Assembly: GCF_001634365.1 (NCBI RefSeq)
Contig: NZ_CP014579.1
Location: 1,860,001-1,924,000 of the forward strand
Source: Paraburkholderia phytofirmans OLGA172
Lineage (GTDB): Bacteria > Pseudomonadota > Gammaproteobacteria > Burkholderiales > Burkholderiaceae
DNA: 64,000 bases
Direction: 5' to 3'
Part shown: positions 1 to 8,575 of the stretch, one piece after another
How the letters are laid out: each line of letters begins with the position of its first letter
Position numbering within the stretch: the stretch's first letter is position 1
Made by a program: the position numbers and the translations under genes
The notes under the pieces: model-generated
Seen by the model: only the letters and a program-made list of their open reading frames with translations
Databases searched by the model: none
What the model was told of the DNA's origin: nothing

Positions 1-796
1 GGCGATAGTGCGGGAGCACGCGCACGAGCTTTCCGTCGACAAGATCGTCGACCGCGGTGTACGTCGCAAGTGTGCCAATGCCCGCCCCCTGCAGCAGGGC
101 TGCCCGCATCACATCGGGAACATTGACTTGAAGCGGCGACTTCGAAATCTTCCAGATCTGAGCGTCCGCTCCGCTTTCGATATGCCATTCGTCAGGCGGC
201 GACACGGGCGATTCGAGCATGAGCAACGTGTGGGCAGACAATTCGTCGCGCGTGCGTGGCGTGCCGTTTCGTTTCAGATAGTCCGGTGAAGCCACCATGA
301 CTGCGTATGCCGCGCCGAGCGGCTGCGCGACATACACCGAGTCGGGAAGCTCCGTAGCTGAAATCAGCGAAAGGTCATACCCCTCCTCGACCAGATTGGG
401 CATGCTTTGTTCGATCTTCAGTTCGACGAAGACATCGGGGTAGGCGTTCCGATAACTGGTCAGCGCCGCGGCCACCACGCTCTGCGCAAGGCCTGGCGCG
501 CAATGCAGCCGCACCTTGCCGGTTGGAGACACGCCTGCGCTGCGAGCCTCGTCGGTTGCCGAGTCGATGGCTGCGAGAATCGCCTTGGCGCGCTCGTAGA
601 AGCGTCCACCGGGTTCGGTGACAGAGAGGTGTCGCGTCGTGCGATGCAGCACGACGGTCCGCAACTGTTGCTCCAGCGCCGTGACTGCGCGCGAAACCTG
701 CGCAGCCGTCACGTTGTTCTCTTTCGCGACGGCGGTGAACGAGCTGGTTTCGACCACGCGGACGAATATCCGCATACTGCTGACGATATCTGCCAT
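1..796 (-). CDS. LysR-family transcriptional regulator (3' part beyond window edge)
   Basis: The frame opens at ATG 796 and is still open at base 1, so at least 265 residues are present and the C-terminus lies outside. The N-terminus is a LysR winged helix-turn-helix: MRIFVRVVETSSFTAVAKE, then AAQVSRAVTALEQQL and LHRTTRHLSVTEPG. A LysR substrate-binding domain follows from about residue 90. The gene is divergent from the crotonase-fold hydrolase at 1144, the usual place for a LysR activator of a neighbouring catabolic gene; that regulatory link is inference. Effector unknown. Confidence 0.9.
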   Translation of the reverse strand, partial: MADIVSSMRIFVRVVETSSFTAVAKENNVTAAQVSRAVTALEQQLRTVVLHRTTRHLSVTEPGGRFYERAKAILAAIDSATDEARSAGVSPTGKVRLHCAPGLAQSVVAAALTSYRNAYPDVFVELKIEQSMPNLVEEGYDLSLISATELPDSVYVAQPLGAAYAVMVASPDYLKRNGTPRTRDELSAHTLLMLESPVSPPDEWHIESGADAQIWKISKSPLQVNVPDVMRAALLQGAGIGTLATYTAVDDLVDGKLVRVLPHYR

Positions 797-1143
797 TCTG
801 TTCCCGGACGGTGAGAGCACCCATTTTTCTCCGGGGCGCTGGCTCGGAACCAAGCTTTCTCAATGTGCTGCCGCATCCTGGCGCAGTCTGCCATCAGGCG
901 TGGCGGGGGCGTTAAACGTCTTATGCCGGCCTGGAATGGATGTTATGTGCCTGGAGGGTCTTCTGCCAGCGTGACGCCGCGCGCATCATCTGCATACCAC
1001 GAATTTCCCGTTGGGGAGAAGATCGTGAGCAACTATAAGAACCCCATCGGACATAGTGAGAAGCCCTTCGATAGTATCTAATGAAATTGGGCCGCTGCAG
1101 ACTGGCGGCTCCAATTCAGTACGTTCGGACATAGGAGAACATC
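797..1143. promoter_or_regulatory. Divergent lysR / hydrolase intergenic region
   Basis: This 347-base gap should hold both divergent promoters. A ribosome site (AGGAGAAC) lies just before ATG 1144. I see no convincing gene. An 18-codon GTG-started frame (1025-1081) ends shortly before 1144 but has no family resemblance. No clear LysR T-N11-A operator could be fixed by eye. Confidence 0.4.
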
Positions 1144-1920
1144 ATGCAAACGATTCCGGATAACTATTTCACTGCCTACCGCAACCTGAAGTTGACACGG
1201 GATGAGGACGGCGTGCTGGTCGTGCAATTCCATACCAATGGAGGCCCGCTCACTTTCACGGCGGAGGCCCACACGGAGGTTGTCGATGCGTTCTACCGGA
1301 TTTCACAGGACCGGGCGAACAAGATCGTCATCCTCACGGGTGCAGGCGGGGACTTCATGACCGGGGTTGACTGGGCATCTTTCAAGGATGTCTCCGATCC
1401 CGACGTCTGGAGCCAGATCCATGACGAAGGCGTTCAGGTCCTGGAAAACATTGCCAATATACGCGTGCCGGTCATCGCGGCCATCGAGGGGCGTGCCCAT
1501 ATCCACTCGGAGTATGTTCTGCTGGCCAACGTCATTGTGGCGGCAGAGGGCGCAACCTTCCACGACATGGGCCACTATGCTGCGGGTGTCGTGCCTGGCG
1601 ACGGCATCTTTACCACCTGGAGCTATCGCGCGGGAGCGGGACGGGCGGAAGCTTTCCTGCTCAACGCGCAGCCGATTACGGCGGCTGTCGCACGCGAGTG
1701 GGGCGTGGTTGCTGAGGTCGTGTCAAACGGCCAGGCGCTTGGCCGCGCACAGGAATTGGCGAGGCAGTATTTGAAAGCGCCCGAAGTGGCACGCCGCAAC
1801 ACGCGCATACATTTTATTTGGCCCTTGAAGCAACGCATCGTGCAGGAAGTTGGCTATGGGTTGTCGCTCGAAGGCGCCTCCGCAGCCGCCCTTGTGAAGG
1901 CAATGCAAGCTGGGAGCTAA
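1144..1920 (+). CDS. Crotonase-fold beta-diketone hydrolase, 6-oxocamphor hydrolase-like
   Basis: This 258-residue crotonase-superfamily protein is about the size of Rhodococcus 6-oxocamphor hydrolase, which cleaves carbon-carbon bonds of cyclic beta-diketones by a retro-Claisen reaction. Alignment by eye places all five polar active-site residues of that enzyme: His43, His121 (HIHSE), His144 (MGHYAAG), Asp153 (VPGDG) and Glu243 (LSLEG), matching His45, His122, His145, Asp154 and Glu244. Shared stretches include KIVILTG and VPVIAA. A normal enoyl-CoA hydratase would have the acid pair of that family instead. The start follows AGGAGAACATC. The divergent LysR gene may control it. The substrate is unknown; family membership is fairly secure and the exact reaction is inferred. 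Confidence 0.85.
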   Translation: MQTIPDNYFTAYRNLKLTRDEDGVLVVQFHTNGGPLTFTAEAHTEVVDAFYRISQDRANKIVILTGAGGDFMTGVDWASFKDVSDPDVWSQIHDEGVQVLENIANIRVPVIAAIEGRAHIHSEYVLLANVIVAAEGATFHDMGHYAAGVVPGDGIFTTWSYRAGAGRAEAFLLNAQPITAAVAREWGVVAEVVSNGQALGRAQELARQYLKAPEVARRNTRIHFIWPLKQRIVQEVGYGLSLEGASAAALVKAMQAGS

Positions 1921-2327
1921 CCTCTATGAGTCGCTCCGATCCCATCACCCTTCGAAGGGCCAGGATCGATCCCAAAGCAGTCTGCCGGCACGGTTGCCCG
2001 AACGTCCGGTATACGTTTTCGTGCAGTCATTCGGGCGTGACGGTTACCCGCCGTTTCTATGCCCGTGTGCATTAGGGTGACAACACTCGCGGTCATCCCT
2101 GTAAAATGGGTCGGGTACCACCGATAACTTAACGTGCATCGTAACGTGTACGATGCACCGTGAGACGCTTGCGCGAGGGGAATTCACCTTGCAGCGCTTG
2201 CAATTATGCGGTCCCTGCCGACCTGGCATTGCCGACAGCGCCCGCAACCGCACCTTATAAAACGACCGTCGCTTCCTGGACGGGCTCCTGACCACGGAAC
2301 GAGCGGTTGCAAGGGTCACTTTCAGTC
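1921..2327. other. Intergenic region with a perfect inverted repeat
   Basis: No supported gene in this 407-base stretch. It contains a perfect 10-base inverted repeat at 2134-2158, listed separately. The region downstream of it may carry the promoter of the membrane protein at 2328. Confidence 0.45.
2134..2158. repeat. Inverted repeat, 10-base arms, 5-base loop
   Basis: The left arm GTGCATCGTA (2134-2143) and right arm TACGATGCAC (2149-2158) are exact reverse complements around ACGTG. It sits about 170 bases before the next gene. It could be an operator or an RNA hairpin; there is no T-run, so a terminator is less likely. Confidence 0.5.
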
Positions 2328-2627
2328 ATGTACAAACTCGAACAGTATCATCCCGGCGTATTAGCTGTCCTCTGCAGTCAACTCATTTGTCTGGCAGCGT
2401 TCGCATGGGAGACGAACGGTCTCATACACAACAAGTGGGTGGAAATGTTATTGGGATTTAGCCTCCTGGCTGGCCTGATCCTGTCGCTAGGGTTGTTCGG
2501 CACCTGGCTCAAGTTCAAAGACGAGGTCAAGTTGCACGTTTTTTTGAGTGCCAACCAGATCTATTCGGCGATTGCGATTGCCACCCTGGGAGAGGTGGCG
2601 ACGATCTTGCTGGTGCCACTGAGATAG
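2328..2627 (+). CDS. Small two-helix membrane protein, unknown function
   Basis: A 99-residue protein with two hydrophobic stretches early on (around residues 10-27 and 38-58) and a third weak one at the C-terminus (about 80-97). ATG 2328 was chosen over an in-frame TTG at 2307; neither has a strong ribosome site (AAGGG is about 12 bases upstream of the ATG). No family is recognised. It converges on amt, separated by a terminator-like hairpin. Confidence 0.55.
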   Translation: MYKLEQYHPGVLAVLCSQLICLAAFAWETNGLIHNKWVEMLLGFSLLAGLILSLGLFGTWLKFKDEVKLHVFLSANQIYSAIAIATLGEVATILLVPLR

Positions 2628-2680
2628 AGGCTTCGCTGATTCTACGCCGGCGCAGCAACTCGCGATTCGCTGCGCAAGAT

Positions 2681-2706
2681 GGGGGCGAAAATACACTTTC
2701 GCCCCC
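2681..2706. terminator. Hairpin between convergent genes, probable terminator
   Basis: GGGGGCGAAA (2681-2690) and TTTCGCCCCC (2697-2706) form a perfect 10-base stem around the loop ATACAC. It lies between the convergent membrane-protein gene and amt, so it probably ends both transcripts. Confidence 0.7.
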
Positions 2707-2769
2707 GACGCCGGAGAATAGCCCATCGCATCCGCCTGGGCTATTTCCGATACTTGCCCGGCATGCCGC

Positions 2770-4287
2770 CTATTCGATGGCTTCGCCGTGCAGGCTGACG
2801 TCCAGACCCGCGCGCTCATCTTCTTCCGTCACACGGATGCCCATCACCATGTCGATCACCTTCAGCAGGACGAAGCTGACCACACCGCTGTAGATCAGCG
2901 TCGTCAGCACGCCCTTGGCTTGCAGGATGACACTGCCGTCCGCGCCGCCGATGTCCTTGACCGCGAACACGCCGGTCAGCAGCGCACCCACGATACCGCC
3001 GATGCAGTGCACGCCGAACGCGTCGAGCGAGTCGTCGTAACCGAGTTTGTGCTTGAGCCACGTTGCCGACCAGTAGCAGATCACGCCTGCCGCGATACCG
3101 ATCACCAGCGAACCCGTCATACCGACGAAGCCCGAAGCCGGCGTAATCGCCACCAGACCTGCCACGGCACCCGACACGATACCGAGCACCGACGGCTTAC
3201 CCTTGGTTGCCCATTCGGCGAACATCCATGCGAGTGCTGCTGCCGCGGTTGCCACCTGCGTGGCGAACATGGCGAAACCGGCACGGCCGTCTGCCGCCAC
3301 TGCCGAACCCGCGTTGAAGCCGAACCAGCCTACCCACAGCATGGCGCCACCGATCAGCGTGAGCGTCAGGTTGTGCGGCGCCATCGATTCCTTGCCGTAG
3401 CCGACGCGCTTGCCCAGCACCAGCGCGCAGACCAGCGCCGCGATACCGGCGTTGATGTGCACCACCGTGCCGCCCGCGAAGTCGAGGATGCCCGCGGCAG
3501 CCAGCCAGCCGGTCGGTTCCCAGACCATGTGCGCGATCGGCGAGTAGACGATGATCGACCACAGCGTCATGAACACCAGCATCGCCGAGAACTTCATGCG
3601 ATCGGCAAACGCGCCCGTGATCAGTGCCGGGGTAATGATCGCGAACGTCATCTGATAGACGCAGTAGACCGTTTCCGGGATCGTCGGGGCGAGATGGCTG
3701 ACGGTCAGCGTCGTCGCCTTGTCGCCATGGATGTAGTTCATGCCCGCCATGAAGAAGCGTGACAAGCCGCCGATGAACGAGCCGCCCGGCGTGAAGGCGA
3801 GGCTGTAGCCCACCACGACCCAGATGATCGACACAAGGCAGGTGATCGCGAAGCTCTGCATCAGGATCGCGAGCACGCTCTTCTTGCGGACCATGCCGCC
3901 GTAGAACAGCGCCAGACCCGGGATCGTCATGAACAGCACGAGCGCGGTGGAGGTCAGCATCCAGGCGGTGTCGCCCGAATTGATCTTCGACGAATCGACC
4001 GAGAACGGCGCGGTCGGGGCTGCCGGTGCGGCGGCAGCGGATGCGGCCGATGCATCAGGTGCGGCTGCGGCGCTGACAGCCGGTGCGGCGGACGCTTCAG
4101 CGGCCGGTGCCGAAGCGGCGGCGGCTGCAGGCGCTGCCGAAGCGTCCGGTGCCGGCGCACTCGCCGTCGTATCGGAAGCAGCTGCCGAGGCCGCTGCGGG
4201 TGCGGAAGCGTCGTCCGCGAGGGCGGCGCCGATACCGCCCGCGAGCAGCGAACCGGCCATCAGCATGGACATCAATAATTTGCGCAT
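2770..4287 (-). CDS. amt: Ammonium transporter Amt with Ala-rich leader
   Basis: A 505-residue Amt/Rh-family channel conducting ammonium/ammonia across the inner membrane. A signal-like N-terminus (about residues 1-24) precedes a low-complexity Ala/Ser/Pro stretch (about 25-95), then the multi-helix Amt domain. Family marks include the FAGGTVVHINAG segment and the second pore histidine in FGVHCIGG. The extension makes it longer than a typical bacterial Amt. It lies 43 bases downstream of glnK on the same strand, the classic glnK-amt operon in which GlnK plugs the channel at high nitrogen. The sigma-54 promoter before glnK should drive both. Confidence 0.95.
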   Translation of the reverse strand: MRKLLMSMLMAGSLLAGGIGAALADDASAPAAASAAASDTTASAPAPDASAAPAAAAASAPAAEASAAPAVSAAAAPDASAASAAAAPAAPTAPFSVDSSKINSGDTAWMLTSTALVLFMTIPGLALFYGGMVRKKSVLAILMQSFAITCLVSIIWVVVGYSLAFTPGGSFIGGLSRFFMAGMNYIHGDKATTLTVSHLAPTIPETVYCVYQMTFAIITPALITGAFADRMKFSAMLVFMTLWSIIVYSPIAHMVWEPTGWLAAAGILDFAGGTVVHINAGIAALVCALVLGKRVGYGKESMAPHNLTLTLIGGAMLWVGWFGFNAGSAVAADGRAGFAMFATQVATAAAALAWMFAEWATKGKPSVLGIVSGAVAGLVAITPASGFVGMTGSLVIGIAAGVICYWSATWLKHKLGYDDSLDAFGVHCIGGIVGALLTGVFAVKDIGGADGSVILQAKGVLTTLIYSGVVSFVLLKVIDMVMGIRVTEEDERAGLDVSLHGEAIE

Positions 4288-4330
4288 CTTCGTTTCCTCT
4301 TGTCGCTATCTGTGTCGCTATCTTTTGGTA

Positions 4331-5137
<807 letters not shown>

Positions 5138-5356
5138 CTAAGCACCGTGTTTGTCGCACCACTGGATCGCCCAGCGCTGTGCCGCCTCGAACGCGTCAGC
5201 GTCGGATGGATAGTCACCGAGGTCGCCCGAGTACTTCACCTCGACGGCTTCGCCACCGGCCGTGGGGCGCCGATAGATCTTTGCGCGACCGTAGTAGCGA
5301 CCACCTTCATCAAGAGGCGACGCGTCGATGTGGAATCCCTTGTAGTCGAATTGCAT
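5138..5356 (-). CDS. Small conserved hypothetical protein
   Basis: A 72-residue soluble protein beginning MQFDYKGFHIDASPLDEGG, rich in aromatic and charged residues and without a signal or membrane segment. It resembles small Burkholderiales proteins of unknown function, seen by style only. ATG 5356 follows a good GGAGG site. It lies 21 bases after the zinc-ribbon gene, so the two are probably cotranscribed. Confidence 0.75.
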   Translation of the reverse strand: MQFDYKGFHIDASPLDEGGRYYGRAKIYRRPTAGGEAVEVKYSGDLGDYPSDADAFEAAQRWAIQWCDKHGA

Positions 5357-5377
5357 GATCGCCTCCGAAAAAGTGCG

Positions 5378-5551
5378 CTATTCGTCGTCGCGTTGAACAA
5401 GCTGCAGGTTTCCATTCGCGTCTCGGCCGAGGCTCACGAGCTTGTTTCTGTAGTCACAGGCAGGACAGAGGAAAAAGAATCCGTGGTCATCGACTTCCGG
5501 CGCGACCTGATCGAAGTCGTACCGAGCATCGCAGTTTCGGCAGGTCCACAT
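5378..5551 (-). CDS. Small zinc-ribbon protein
   Basis: A 57-residue protein with two CxxC knuckles, CRNC at residues 4-7 and CPAC at 29-32, spaced as in a rubredoxin-like zinc ribbon. The start at 5551 has GGAGG seven bases upstream. It probably binds one zinc; its role is unknown. It is followed closely by the hypothetical gene at 5138, apparently a two-gene unit. Confidence 0.7.
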   Translation of the reverse strand: MWTCRNCDARYDFDQVAPEVDDHGFFFLCPACDYRNKLVSLGRDANGNLQLVQRDDE

Positions 5552-5679
5552 GTCGGCCTCCGTCGGTATCCTGGAGAAATCCTAGCATGACCGACCGAGC
5601 GCAGCACCGAACCAATTGGCGCTGCCTGCGGCGGTTCTCGCCGCACTGTCGCTTCGGCCGATCGAAAATCCGTCTTTAC

Positions 5680-5853
5680 CTAACTTCTCAACGGTTTTTT
5701 ATGTGCTTTCTTGCGATCCGGCGCCGGTCTGATTTTTGTTACGCCGCCGATCGAGGGTGGATCGCTCGCCGGAAAGGTGTCCTCGACGGCTTTGTCGACG
5801 TTGTATTCGCTCTTGTCGCTGTTCGGATATTGCTCGGGATGGTAGATACGCAT
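5680..5853 (-). CDS. Small conserved protein with VDKAVEDTFPASDPP motif
   Basis: A 57-residue protein with an acidic N-terminal half, the motif VDKAVEDTFPASDPPS at residues 19-34, and a basic tail. I recognise this DTFPASDPP motif from many small proteobacterial proteins linked to stress loci, but their function is not known to me. ATG 5853 follows a GGAGG site. It lies between the zinc-ribbon gene and a secreted His/Asn-rich protein in an island of small stress-type genes. Confidence 0.75.
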   Translation of the reverse strand: MRIYHPEQYPNSDKSEYNVDKAVEDTFPASDPPSIGGVTKIRPAPDRKKAHKKPLRS

Positions 5854-5923
5854 GACGGCCTCCGGTCGTGTGGGTTTGGAACAATGGTGTCCCGGAATAT
5901 CAGCAACGCGCGGGTTCTGCGTT

Positions 5924-6334
5924 CTACCGGAACTGGAGCGGTATAAACAAGCTTATGCCCGGTGCCGACTCAGGGGCATAGACCACGGGAGGTGGCGCAT
6001 ACACATAGTCCTGATTGCCGTAGTAGTCGCCGCGACGATGGTCATTGTCGGGATGTTGATAAGCCTGCCGGTTGCCGTGATCCGACTGATGCCCCTCGTT
6101 TTGCCGAGCGCCGTTATCCGTGCCATGTTGCTGTGGATGCTTCTGGTTATGCTGATAGTTGTTACTCGCGCCATGCTGCTGTTGGCCCTCGTGGTTGTCG
6201 TTGCCGTTGCCGTTGCTTTCACCAAAGGCCGGCGCCATGGACATGCCGCCAACGGCCAATGCCAGGCCAACTGCAGTCATGATTCTGGTCTTCATCGAGC
6301 CCATGTATGCGGCTCGCACTCCTTGGGTTTTCAT
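5924..6334 (-). CDS. Secreted His/Asn/Gln-rich small protein
   Basis: A 136-residue protein. ATG 6334 is preceded by AGGAG at six bases and leads into a long signal peptide (hydrophobic core around residues 18-33, likely cleavage after PAFG). The mature part is rich in His, Asn, Gln and Gly and ends with VYAPESAPGISLFIPLQFR. The composition suggests a disordered, perhaps metal-binding envelope protein; function unknown. A partial copy of its C-terminus lies at 19907-19972. Confidence 0.75.
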   Translation of the reverse strand: MKTQGVRAAYMGSMKTRIMTAVGLALAVGGMSMAPAFGESNGNGNDNHEGQQQHGASNNYQHNQKHPQQHGTDNGARQNEGHQSDHGNRQAYQHPDNDHRRGDYYGNQDYVYAPPPVVYAPESAPGISLFIPLQFR

Positions 6335-6405
6335 GATGTTCTCCTGTCTGCGAACCGGGACCCTATTGAGGTGCCAGTCCGCTTCCCGTTGCGGGTGTCT
6401 CGAGA

Positions 6406-6888
6406 TCACCCCTTCTTTGCGGAGTGGTGATGGTCAGTCTGGAAAATCAGATCGGCATTCTTCTTCTGAACGTCGGACATGCTGTCGTACAGTGCCTGAA
6501 ACGCGGATGTGAGCTTTCTGATGCCGTCCGCATGGGCATCGGCGATCTGGCCATAGGACTTGAGATCGTCGACAGCGCTCATGCTGTTGGCATGACTGGC
6601 TCGCGTTTGTCTGAGCGAGTCCATCGTGCCTGCATTGTCACGCATGACCTGCGCGACCTTCTGCCAAAGGTCTTCTTGCGCCGCGGTGATCTGAAGCCTC
6701 GTGTGAAGTCCACTGATGCGCGTATCAACCTGGTCATGGGTGGCAACGGTCATCACGCTTGCACGTGGTTGAGTCTGGGTGGGCGAGGCAGCGCTCGCAG
6801 GAGGGGCGAACGCCGCTATCGCGAGAAAAAGCGCTATCGCGAGCGCCGGTGCAGTTCGCGGTTGGAATTGTGGGGCAACGAGTCTCAT
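6406..6888 (-). CDS. Spy/CpxP-like periplasmic stress protein
   Basis: A 160-residue protein with a signal peptide (about residues 1-33, ending PPASA) and a helical domain containing LQITAAQEDLWQKVAQVMRD, which resembles the LTxxQ repeat of Spy/CpxP periplasmic chaperones. It would act in the periplasm on unfolded envelope proteins, by family analogy. The start has GGAG just upstream. It is transcribed with the His-rich secreted protein and is divergent from the csbD-like gene, sharing a gap with one GTACG-N4-CGTAC box. Confidence 0.75.
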   Translation of the reverse strand: MRLVAPQFQPRTAPALAIALFLAIAAFAPPASAASPTQTQPRASVMTVATHDQVDTRISGLHTRLQITAAQEDLWQKVAQVMRDNAGTMDSLRQTRASHANSMSAVDDLKSYGQIADAHADGIRKLTSAFQALYDSMSDVQKKNADLIFQTDHHHSAKKG

Positions 6889-7227
6889 AATTGGTCTCCA
6901 AAGAAGTTCGACGGACTCGCGAAGGGATTACCGTCAGTGCGGCGAATTCGATCGAACAGATCATTTGTGCGCCGACTCCCGAGTGGCGTCTGTCCGGTGC
7001 CGGACCCTTGCGCGCTGGAACCGCGCCGCTGAATTGAGGGAGCCGCGCGTGACCCAACTCGAAAACTGGTGCCGGCGCGCCACGAAAAGTCGCATCGGCG
7101 CGCCGCAGGCGTTCCCCCGAAAGTTGCGCCGCTACGCCTGAGTTGATCGGTGTACGGTGGCGTACCGACTGCTTCGCCCATTGCCGCCATACTGTTCTGA
7201 TCGAAGCAGCGCTCAAGGAGCGAGGTG
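6889..7227. promoter_or_regulatory. Divergent promoter region with GTACG box
   Basis: This 339-base gap separates the Spy-like gene (minus) from the csbD-like gene (plus). It holds box 1 at 7152-7165 and a possible -10 element CATACT at 7188-7193 for csbD. No gene is supported. Confidence 0.5.
7152..7165. promoter_or_regulatory. GTACG-N4-CGTAC palindrome, box 1
   Basis: GTACGGTGGCGTAC, with five-base arms and four-base spacer. It is 62 bases before the csbD-like ATG. If CATACT (7188-7193) is the -10, the box centres near -41.5. Four related boxes lie at 12.7, 17.6, 17.7 and 19.8 kb. Confidence 0.65.
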
Positions 7228-7404
7228 ATGAACAAAGATCAGATACAAGGATGGACAAGAGAGATCGCAGGTAAATTGCGTACCGGCCTCGGCAAGACCA
7301 TCGGCAACCGGACGGTCACGTGGAGGGGGCGCGTCGAGCAGGTCATCGGCAAGACGCAGGCGTCGTATGGCAATGCCAAGGCGCGTCTCAGGAAGCGCTC
7401 ATAA
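7228..7404 (+). CDS. CsbD-family stress protein
   Basis: A 58-residue hydrophilic protein beginning MNKDQIQGWTREIAGKLRT and containing GKTIGN and a C-terminal GKTQASYGNAKARL, the pattern of CsbD-like general stress proteins. Those are abundant but lack a defined biochemical role. AAGGAG/GAGG precedes the ATG. Its promoter carries box 1. Confidence 0.85.
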   Translation: MNKDQIQGWTREIAGKLRTGLGKTIGNRTVTWRGRVEQVIGKTQASYGNAKARLRKRS

Positions 7405-7543
7405 GCCACCAATGCGCCGCTCTCTTTGCTGTCAATCAGGAGGCGCCACGGGTATTAAGTAAAGGGCATTGACTGCCACCGCACAGACATCCCCCGTGTG
7501 ACGTGAGAATGTGGGCTGGGATAGAACCAGTTGCACCACCATC

Positions 7544-7990
7544 ATGACCAACGTCGCCTCCAAAACACTCACCATGATCATTGCAATAGGCACGGCGCTT
7601 ACTCCCGTGCTGTGCTGCGCCTACGCGCTCGATGCGCAACTCGACTGCAAATCGAACGCACACGCATTCATCGCCCCGCTCCTGACCGCTCAATATATCG
7701 ATCCGAAGCCGATGCGTGTCGAAGCGAACTCGATCAACGCATTTCGGCCGGCGCACGATAGCAACCTGACGGCTTTCGGCTTTCGTGTCTACGCCGTTCT
7801 CGGGTATGAACACAGCGACACGATGTTCAAACAGGGAAGCGGTCAACCGATTACGGACTCTGCGTATGGCACGGTAGTCGTTGGCGCCACGGAGGACGTG
7901 GAAGCGCGCGTACGCGCGGCCGGCAGTGACGCTGTCATCCGGCAAGTCATTCCCCTCCTGCTCACGGTCATCTTCTGCAGCGCGCAATGA
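7544..7990 (+). CDS. Secreted protein of unknown function
   Basis: A 148-residue protein with a signal peptide (about residues 1-30, ending LCCAYA). The mature part contains LDAQLDCKSNAHAFIAPLL and a region around FGFRVYAVLGYEHSD, and ends in a hydrophobic tail. No family is recognised, although tight spacing and codon use look like a real gene. ATG 7544 was preferred over an in-frame start at 7511 because it begins at the signal peptide. Its stop overlaps the ATG of the Nramp remnant by four bases (ATGA). Confidence 0.65.
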   Translation: MTNVASKTLTMIIAIGTALTPVLCCAYALDAQLDCKSNAHAFIAPLLTAQYIDPKPMRVEANSINAFRPAHDSNLTAFGFRVYAVLGYEHSDTMFKQGSGQPITDSAYGTVVVGATEDVEARVRAAGSDAVIRQVIPLLLTVIFCSAQ

Positions 7991-8253
7991 AGCGCTACGC
8001 GCCTGATCGCGGACCGGTCAAGCAGCCGACTCGCCCAAAACTTCTGCAGGTGATGGGCCCCGGCCTCATCACCGGCGCGTCGGACGACGATCCAGGCGGT
8101 ATCGCCGGCAATCTGCGTGAGCACTATCCGCGCTGGTTGTCGACCAGCGTAGTCGGGTTTACACTGCCGCCCGTACTACGTATCCTCGGCTGGGTTGCTA
8201 CCGGCGTGATGGCGGCAACGGTCGTGGCAATGGGTGTCACCTGGGTCGTGTGA
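7987..8253 (+). pseudogene. Internally deleted Nramp-family metal transporter
   Basis: An 88-residue frame whose first part, VMGPGLITGASDDDPGGIA, is the conserved first helix of Nramp divalent metal transporters. Its second part, ending VLRILGWVATGVMAATVVAM, resembles the last helix. The family is normally more than 400 residues, so about 350 central residues are missing while the frame stays open. It cannot make a transporter; a small two-helix peptide could still be made. It overlaps the preceding gene by four bases. Confidence 0.75.
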
Positions 8254-8263
8254 GGGAGCTGCC

Positions 8264-8575
8264 CTATCGCCTCAGATACTGCGCTCGCAAGGCTTCGATT
8301 TCATCAAGCAGATCGAGTACGAGCGCGATGCCCGCAGCGTTGATCTCGAGATCCTGCGCGAGATGCCGAGCCCTGCGGGCGCGGCGCAATGAGACGCCGT
8401 CGAAGTGCGGGCCATCGTCCTCGCTGACGCATTTCGGCTCAATTGCGCCTTGCTCGATCCATTCAACGAGCTGGACTTCAGAAGCGCCGGACACCCGGCA
8501 CAATTCGAGCAGCGTGAACTCCACCTGCTCCTCGACGATCAGGCATTCGAGCCAGGCAGTGCGCGATTCGTTCAT
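8264..8575 (-). CDS. cbpM: Chaperone modulator CbpM
   Basis: A 103-residue MerR-like protein of the CbpM family (E. coli CbpM is 101 residues), which binds the J-domain of CbpA and blocks its co-chaperone activity. It shows FTLLELCRVSGASEVQLVEW followed by a helical C-terminal half. Its ATG overlaps the cbpA stop by four bases (8572-8575), indicating translational coupling. Confidence 0.88.
   Translation of the reverse strand: MNESRTAWLECLIVEEQVEFTLLELCRVSGASEVQLVEWIEQGAIEPKCVSEDDGPHFDGVSLRRARRARHLAQDLEINAAGIALVLDLLDEIEALRAQYLRR

Noticed and set aside
1025..1081. 18-codon leader peptide before the crotonase gene
   Set aside because: A GTG-started frame exists, but there is no terminator/antiterminator pair or regulatory codon run.
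2788..3762. Plus-strand frame opposite amt
   Set aside because: Shadow frame with biased His/Arg content; the Amt family match on the other strand is decisive.
5587..5946. 119-codon plus-strand frame
   Set aside because: It is opposite the DTFPASDPP gene, which has a strong ribosome site and known family motif.
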